From NCBI GenBank assembly GCA_026397915.1, contig JAPLTX010000047.1, positions 1 to 64,000 of the forward strand: a stretch of DNA of 64,000 bases. The letters are read 5' to 3'. The DNA comes from Verrucomicrobiota bacterium. Its GTDB lineage: Bacteria > Verrucomicrobiota > Verrucomicrobiia > CAIQCK01. The translations under genes were made by a program, and so were the position numbers. The notes under the pieces were generated by a model. The model was not told where the DNA came from and searched no databases. It saw only the letters and a program-made list of their open reading frames with translations. Of this stretch, positions 60,776 through 64,000 are shown piece by piece. Positions within the stretch are counted from its first letter, which is position 1. Each line of letters begins with the position of its first letter.

Positions 60776-61999
60776 ATGAGCACAGAACTTGCGAAGCGGG
60801 CGTTGGTTGTCGCCGCAGCGATCGGCTTCTGCGTTGCGACGCACGGTCAGGAGAAGGCGAAGGCGGATTCGTCCATCACGGTGGCCAGTTATTACTTCGC
60901 GAACTATCATCCGGGCGATCCGAGGAACACAAAGCTGAAAGGGGAGGGGTGGAACGAATGGGAACTGGTGAAGGCCGCGAAGCCGCGGTTTCCCGGTCAC
61001 CACCAGCCGAACGTGCCGATGTGGGGCTACGTGGACGAATCGGACCCGAAGGTCATGGCGATGAAGATTGCCGCCGCAGCCGATCACGGAGTCGGTGCGT
61101 TCATCTTCGACTGGTATTACTACGACGATGGCCCGTTCCTCAACCGTTGCCTGGACCGCGGCTACCTCAAGGCGCCGAACAACAACCGCGTCAAGTTCGG
61201 CCTCATGTGGGCCAATCACGACTGGGTGGACATCCAGCCGGCACGGCGCGAAGGCAAACACAAGCTGCTCTATCCCGGCAAAGTGACGCCGGCGAGCTTC
61301 GACAAGATTTGTGACCACGTCATCAAGGACTACTTCCTGCAACCGAGTTACTGGCGGATTGACGGCCGGCCGTATTTCTCGTTCTACGACCTGACGAAAC
61401 TGCTGTCGAATTTTGGCTCCGTCGAGGCTACGCGCGCCGCGCTCGACAAGTTCCGCGCCAAGGCCCGGGCCGCCGGGCTGCCGGGCCTGCACTTGAACGC
61501 CGTGGTGTGGGGACGGACCATTCTCCCCGGCGAGCAGAAGGTGGTGGATGCGCAGAAGCTGGTGCGCGATCTCGGTTTCGATTCGGTCACTTCCTACGTC
61601 TGGATTCATCACGTCGCGTTGCCGAAGCAGCAGACGGACTACGACGAGGTGCGCGACCATTACTTCGATTACTGGACCAAGGCGGACGCGATGTTCGACG
61701 TGCGGTATTTCCCGAACGTGACGATGGGATGGGACTCAAGTCCGCGCGCGTGCCAGGAGGAGGAGTTTGGCAACATCGGCTATCCGTTTATGAATACCAT
61801 CGGCGGCAACACGCCCGCCCGGTTCCGCAAGGCGCTGGAGATGACCAAGCAGCGATTGCTCGCCCGCAAGAGCGGCCCGCGGATCCTAAACATCAACTGT
61901 TGGAACGAGTGGACCGAAGGCAATTACCTGGAGCCGGACACGGTGAACGGGATGAAATACCTCGAAGCAATCCGCGACGTGTTTGGCGCGTGCCCGTAG
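60776..61999 (+). CDS. Exported GH99-like / WbsX-type protein
   Basis: The roughly 407-residue product has a signal peptide ending ATHGQE. The mature part starts VASYYFANYHPGDP, the opening of the WbsX / GH99-like group, then has GVGAFIFDWYYYDDG, GLMWANHDW, YWRIDGRPYFSFYD and the C-terminal NCWNEWTEGNYLEPD. The family includes endo-mannosidase relatives and O-antigen proteins; the substrate is unknown. ATG 60776 is used because the upstream ATG at 60761 adds five charged residues only. It follows the lipocalin-like gene by 26 bp. Confidence 0.85.
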   Translation: MSTELAKRALVVAAAIGFCVATHGQEKAKADSSITVASYYFANYHPGDPRNTKLKGEGWNEWELVKAAKPRFPGHHQPNVPMWGYVDESDPKVMAMKIAAAADHGVGAFIFDWYYYDDGPFLNRCLDRGYLKAPNNNRVKFGLMWANHDWVDIQPARREGKHKLLYPGKVTPASFDKICDHVIKDYFLQPSYWRIDGRPYFSFYDLTKLLSNFGSVEATRAALDKFRAKARAAGLPGLHLNAVVWGRTILPGEQKVVDAQKLVRDLGFDSVTSYVWIHHVALPKQQTDYDEVRDHYFDYWTKADAMFDVRYFPNVTMGWDSSPRACQEEEFGNIGYPFMNTIGGNTPARFRKALEMTKQRLLARKSGPRILNINCWNEWTEGNYLEPDTVNGMKYLEAIRDVFGACP

Positions 62000-62047
62000 C
62001 GTCGGCGCTCTCCCGTCACAACGTCGGTTCCCGGCTCTGGCGCGAGT

Positions 62048-62395
62048 TTACGCCCGCTTCGCGTCGCCCCAGAGCCGCTCCAAAGCGTAGTGATGGCGGA
62101 CATCGGCGCGGAAGATGTGGACGATGATGTCGCCGTAATCCACTATGACCCAGTGGCTGGAATAGACGCCCTCGCGGCCGCGCGGCATGTAACCGAGTTC
62201 CTTGAGTCGCATCTCGACGTTGCTCGCGATGGCCTTCAAGTGCGGCTCGGAGGTGCCGTTGCAGATCAGGAAGTAGTCGCAGAACGAGGAGATCCCGCGC
62301 ATGTCGAGCAGCACGACCTCCTCGGCTATCTTCTCCAGCACGGCCTCGCGGCAGAGACTGGCCTTCTCGGTGGTTTCCAACGGTGTCTTGTCCAT
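62048..62395 (-). CDS. rsfS: Ribosome silencing factor
   Basis: The 115-residue RsfS/DUF143 protein binds uL14 and keeps ribosomal subunits apart in starvation. It has the core LLDMRGISSFCDYFLICNGTSEPH, KAIASNVEMRLKELG and SHWVIVDYGDIIVHIF. ATG 62395 overlaps the nadD stop by one base (TGATG). The nadD-rsfS pair is conserved across many bacteria, which supports both calls. Confidence 0.95.
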   Translation of the reverse strand: MDKTPLETTEKASLCREAVLEKIAEEVVLLDMRGISSFCDYFLICNGTSEPHLKAIASNVEMRLKELGYMPRGREGVYSSHWVIVDYGDIIVHIFRADVRHHYALERLWGDAKRA

Positions 62396-62970
62396 CAGCG
62401 GTAAAGTCCGGTTTTCTGAATGTATCGGCGCACGGCGTCGGGCACAAGATAGCGGACGGACGCGCCACTTGCCAGCCTGTCGCGGATGTCCGACGACGAA
62501 ATGTCCGCGGGGTGGCCGGGAAGCTTGTGAACGCGCAGGCCCCGCAGCCGTGCGGGCGGCATCCGCTCGCCAGGCCGTGCCACGCAGATGAACTCGCAGA
62601 GCCGGGCCAGCTCCGGGGCTTCGCGCCACTTGTGCAGCTCCCGCAGGCTGTCGGCGCCGATGAGAAAGTAAAACTTCGCGCGTGGCATGGCGTGGCGCAG
62701 TTGGCGCAGCGTCTCCACCGAATACGACGGGCCGCCGCGACGCACCTCGATGTCCGAGCAGCCGAAGCGTGGGTTGCCGTGAATGGCGAGCTTGACCATC
62801 CGCAGCCGGTGCCGCGCGTCGGCCAACACGCGGGGACGCTTGTGGGGCGGTGTGGCGCTGGGGATGAAGATGACGCGGTCCAGTTCGAGCGCTTCGGCCG
62901 CGGCCTCGGCAATGAGCAGATGCCCCAAGTGAATAGGGTTGAACGTGCCGCCGAAAATGCCGAGTTTCAT
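62395..62970 (-). CDS. nadD: Nicotinate-nucleotide adenylyltransferase
   Basis: The 191-residue enzyme joins nicotinate mononucleotide and ATP to give deamido-NAD. It has the nucleotidyltransferase start LGIFGGTFNPIHLGHL (H-x-G-H), PSATPPHK, the middle FLIGADSLRELHKWR and the ISSSDIRDRL motif. ATG 62970 is the normal start. It overlaps rsfS and is transcribed away from tRNA-Tyr. Confidence 0.95.
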   Translation of the reverse strand: MKLGIFGGTFNPIHLGHLLIAEAAAEALELDRVIFIPSATPPHKRPRVLADARHRLRMVKLAIHGNPRFGCSDIEVRRGGPSYSVETLRQLRHAMPRAKFYFLIGADSLRELHKWREAPELARLCEFICVARPGERMPPARLRGLRVHKLPGHPADISSSDIRDRLASGASVRYLVPDAVRRYIQKTGLYR

Positions 62971-62995
62971 CGAGTTGCTGCTGGCCGCGTATGAT

Positions 62996-63080
62996 CAGTA
63001 TCCAGTGAACAGTGGACAGTAGTCAGCGGACAGTAGATTCGCGGACACTGCCCGCTATCAACTGCCCACCGGATACTGGA
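62996..63080. repeat. Imperfect inverted repeat
   Basis: A left arm (62996-63034, CAGTATCCAGTGAACAGTGG...) is echoed in inverted form at 63048-63080 (...CTGCCCACCGGATACTG). Short direct CAGTG/GGACAGT echoes lie inside the left arm. It is between tRNA-Tyr and nadD and looks like a dispersed intergenic element. Confidence 0.5.
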
Positions 63081-63083
63081 AAG

Positions 63084-63168
63084 TGGTGGAGGGAGAAGGA
63101 TTTGAACCTTCGAAGGCATAGCCACCTGATTTACAGTCAGGCCCATTTGGCCACTTTGGTATCCCTCC
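63084..63168 (-). tRNA. tRNA-Tyr (GTA)
   Basis: On the minus strand: acceptor GGAGGGA/TCCCTCC, D arm, anticodon stem CTGA/TCAG with loop CTGTAAA-type (GUA at 63132-63134), a long variable arm (class II) and T loop TTCAAAT, with encoded CCA. The long arm plus GUA fits bacterial tRNA-Tyr. Confidence 0.93.
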
Positions 63169-63272
63169 ACATCAAAAAACGTGGCGCGCAAACTATCAGA
63201 GCGCATTCGGCGAGTCAAGATGCGCGCGGAGAATTTCAGGGGAAAGTTCGAGGTGAGAATGAAGTTATGAAG

Positions 63273-64000
63273 TTAAGAGTTTTCGGATTTCTTCGCTCTT
63301 AACTTTGAACTCTTCACTCGCCGCGAGGCGAAAGCAGCCAGTCCCAGCGCCAGCAGCGCCCCGGTGCCGGGTTCGGGCACAATCTTAATCTCGCCCAACG
63401 TGTAGAGCTTGCTGGTGTTCCATTCCATGCCGGCGACCAGCGTGGGCAGGTTTGTTTGTGCGAAGGTGCCGCTCACGGAACCGAAGTTGAACAGGTCGAA
63501 GGTGTCGCCGATGTTGCCGGTGTAGCCGTTGGTGAGCGTCAGCTTCAGCCCGCCGCCCGCTTTCAATAGGCCGCTGATGTCCAGAACGTCATTCGTGCCG
63601 GGGCCGGCGAGTTCCATGTCCAGCCAGGACGAATCCGCCAGCGTCAGGTCGCCGGTGATGTTGATGGTGCCGACGGAATGGCCGGGGGCGATGATGCCAA
63701 AATTTGTGGCGCTGCCAAAGATGCCACCGCTGCCGATGAGGCTGGAGTTGGTGGAGAGCATCAGGCCGTTGGCGAAGCGGTGCGTGCCGCCGAGTAGGTC
63801 CAGCGTGGCGGACTGGACGCCGTCGCCGACGGTGAATGCCACGCCGTTGGAAACGGTGCTGCCGCCGCTCTGGAGCAGGCCCGCGTTGAAGGTCATGACG
63901 CTGCTGGCGTTGTTCGTGAGATAAAGCCGGTTGACGACCACTGTGCCGGTATTGATGGCCAGCGTGCCGCGGCGAATGTCAAGGCTGCCGTTTTGTGCCG
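63273..64000 (-). CDS. PEP-CTERM protein with autotransporter-type repeats (partial)
   Basis: The frame runs through the right edge with no stop, so the N-terminus is missing; a GTG at 63941 lies inside coding sequence. The visible part starts GSLDIRRGTLAINTGTVVVN, an autotransporter-associated strand repeat, continues with beta-helix-like GSGGIFGSATNFGIIAPGHS and ends in a PEP-CTERM tail: VPEPGTGALLALGLAAF then a basic RRVKSSKLR stretch. PEP-CTERM proteins are processed by an exosortase, which is not in this window. It is probably surface-bound or released. Confidence 0.85.
   Translation of the reverse strand, partial: AQNGSLDIRRGTLAINTGTVVVNRLYLTNNASSVMTFNAGLLQSGGSTVSNGVAFTVGDGVQSATLDLLGGTHRFANGLMLSTNSSLIGSGGIFGSATNFGIIAPGHSVGTINITGDLTLADSSWLDMELAGPGTNDVLDISGLLKAGGGLKLTLTNGYTGNIGDTFDLFNFGSVSGTFAQTNLPTLVAGMEWNTSKLYTLGEIKIVPEPGTGALLALGLAAFASRRVKSSKLRAKKSENS

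Overview
The window is GC-rich bacterial chromosome that looks like Verrucomicrobiota or another PVC-group relative. The evidence is indirect. There is a VPEP-type PEP-CTERM sorting tail next to autotransporter-type repeats, many exported proteins of PVC-rich families (DUF6807, ceramidase-like, GH99-like, PQQ-type propellers, Tat-exported TIM barrel), a pyruvoyl arginine decarboxylase and a bacterial inositol-phosphate synthase. BamA, Skp and LpxD show a didermic envelope with LPS-type lipid A. No 16S gene is present, so the taxonomy is inference.

Layout. 1-11 kb: a partial, AT-richer HEPN-like gene at the left edge, an EF-hand/CocE hydrolase lipoprotein, a beta-lactamase-fold hydrolase, an L,D-transpeptidase, asd, two exported proteins of unknown role, pepA and a DUF6807 protein. 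10.5-11.1 kb holds a duplicated scrap of the pepA 3' end and an array of 42-bp repeats. 11-19 kb (minus strand): an RlmI-type methyltransferase, a sugar permease/ROK kinase pair, an exported protein, a propeller protein and a KamA-type radical SAM enzyme. 19-21.3 kb: a membrane protein, then a DegT/DnrJ aminotransferase whose start overlaps a decayed Gfo/Idh/MocA oxidoreductase.

21.5-31.9 kb is a tight plus-strand block: prs-rplY-pth-rpsF-ssb-rpsR-rplI-dnaB-bamA-skp-lpxD-pdaD. It joins PRPP supply, translation, replication and outer-membrane building, with several overlapping or nearly touching genes. 31.9-39.3 kb holds a second repeat array related to the first and a set of exported carbohydrate or lipid-linked proteins. 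39.3-43 kb has tRNA-Gly, dgt, and a tyrA-cmk-plsC operon joined by ATGA overlaps.

43.2-50.1 kb is one 2300-residue autotransporter with about 25 copies of a roughly 50-residue beta repeat. 50.1-54.6 kb has a FlgT-like protein with a 45-residue lipoprotein, inositol-3-phosphate synthase, a zinc-ribbon membrane protein, an RNA uracil methyltransferase and an elongator-type CAU tRNA.

54.8-60.1 kb is the most interesting locus: exbB-exbD-TPR-(TonB-like anchor fused to a von Willebrand A domain), four genes that overlap or almost touch. It reads as a proton-driven ExbBD motor whose energy-transducing partner ends in a metal-binding adhesion domain instead of a TonB C-terminus. 60.2-64 kb has a lipocalin-like protein, a GH99-like protein, nadD-rsfS, tRNA-Tyr and the 3' part of a PEP-CTERM protein that runs off the right edge.
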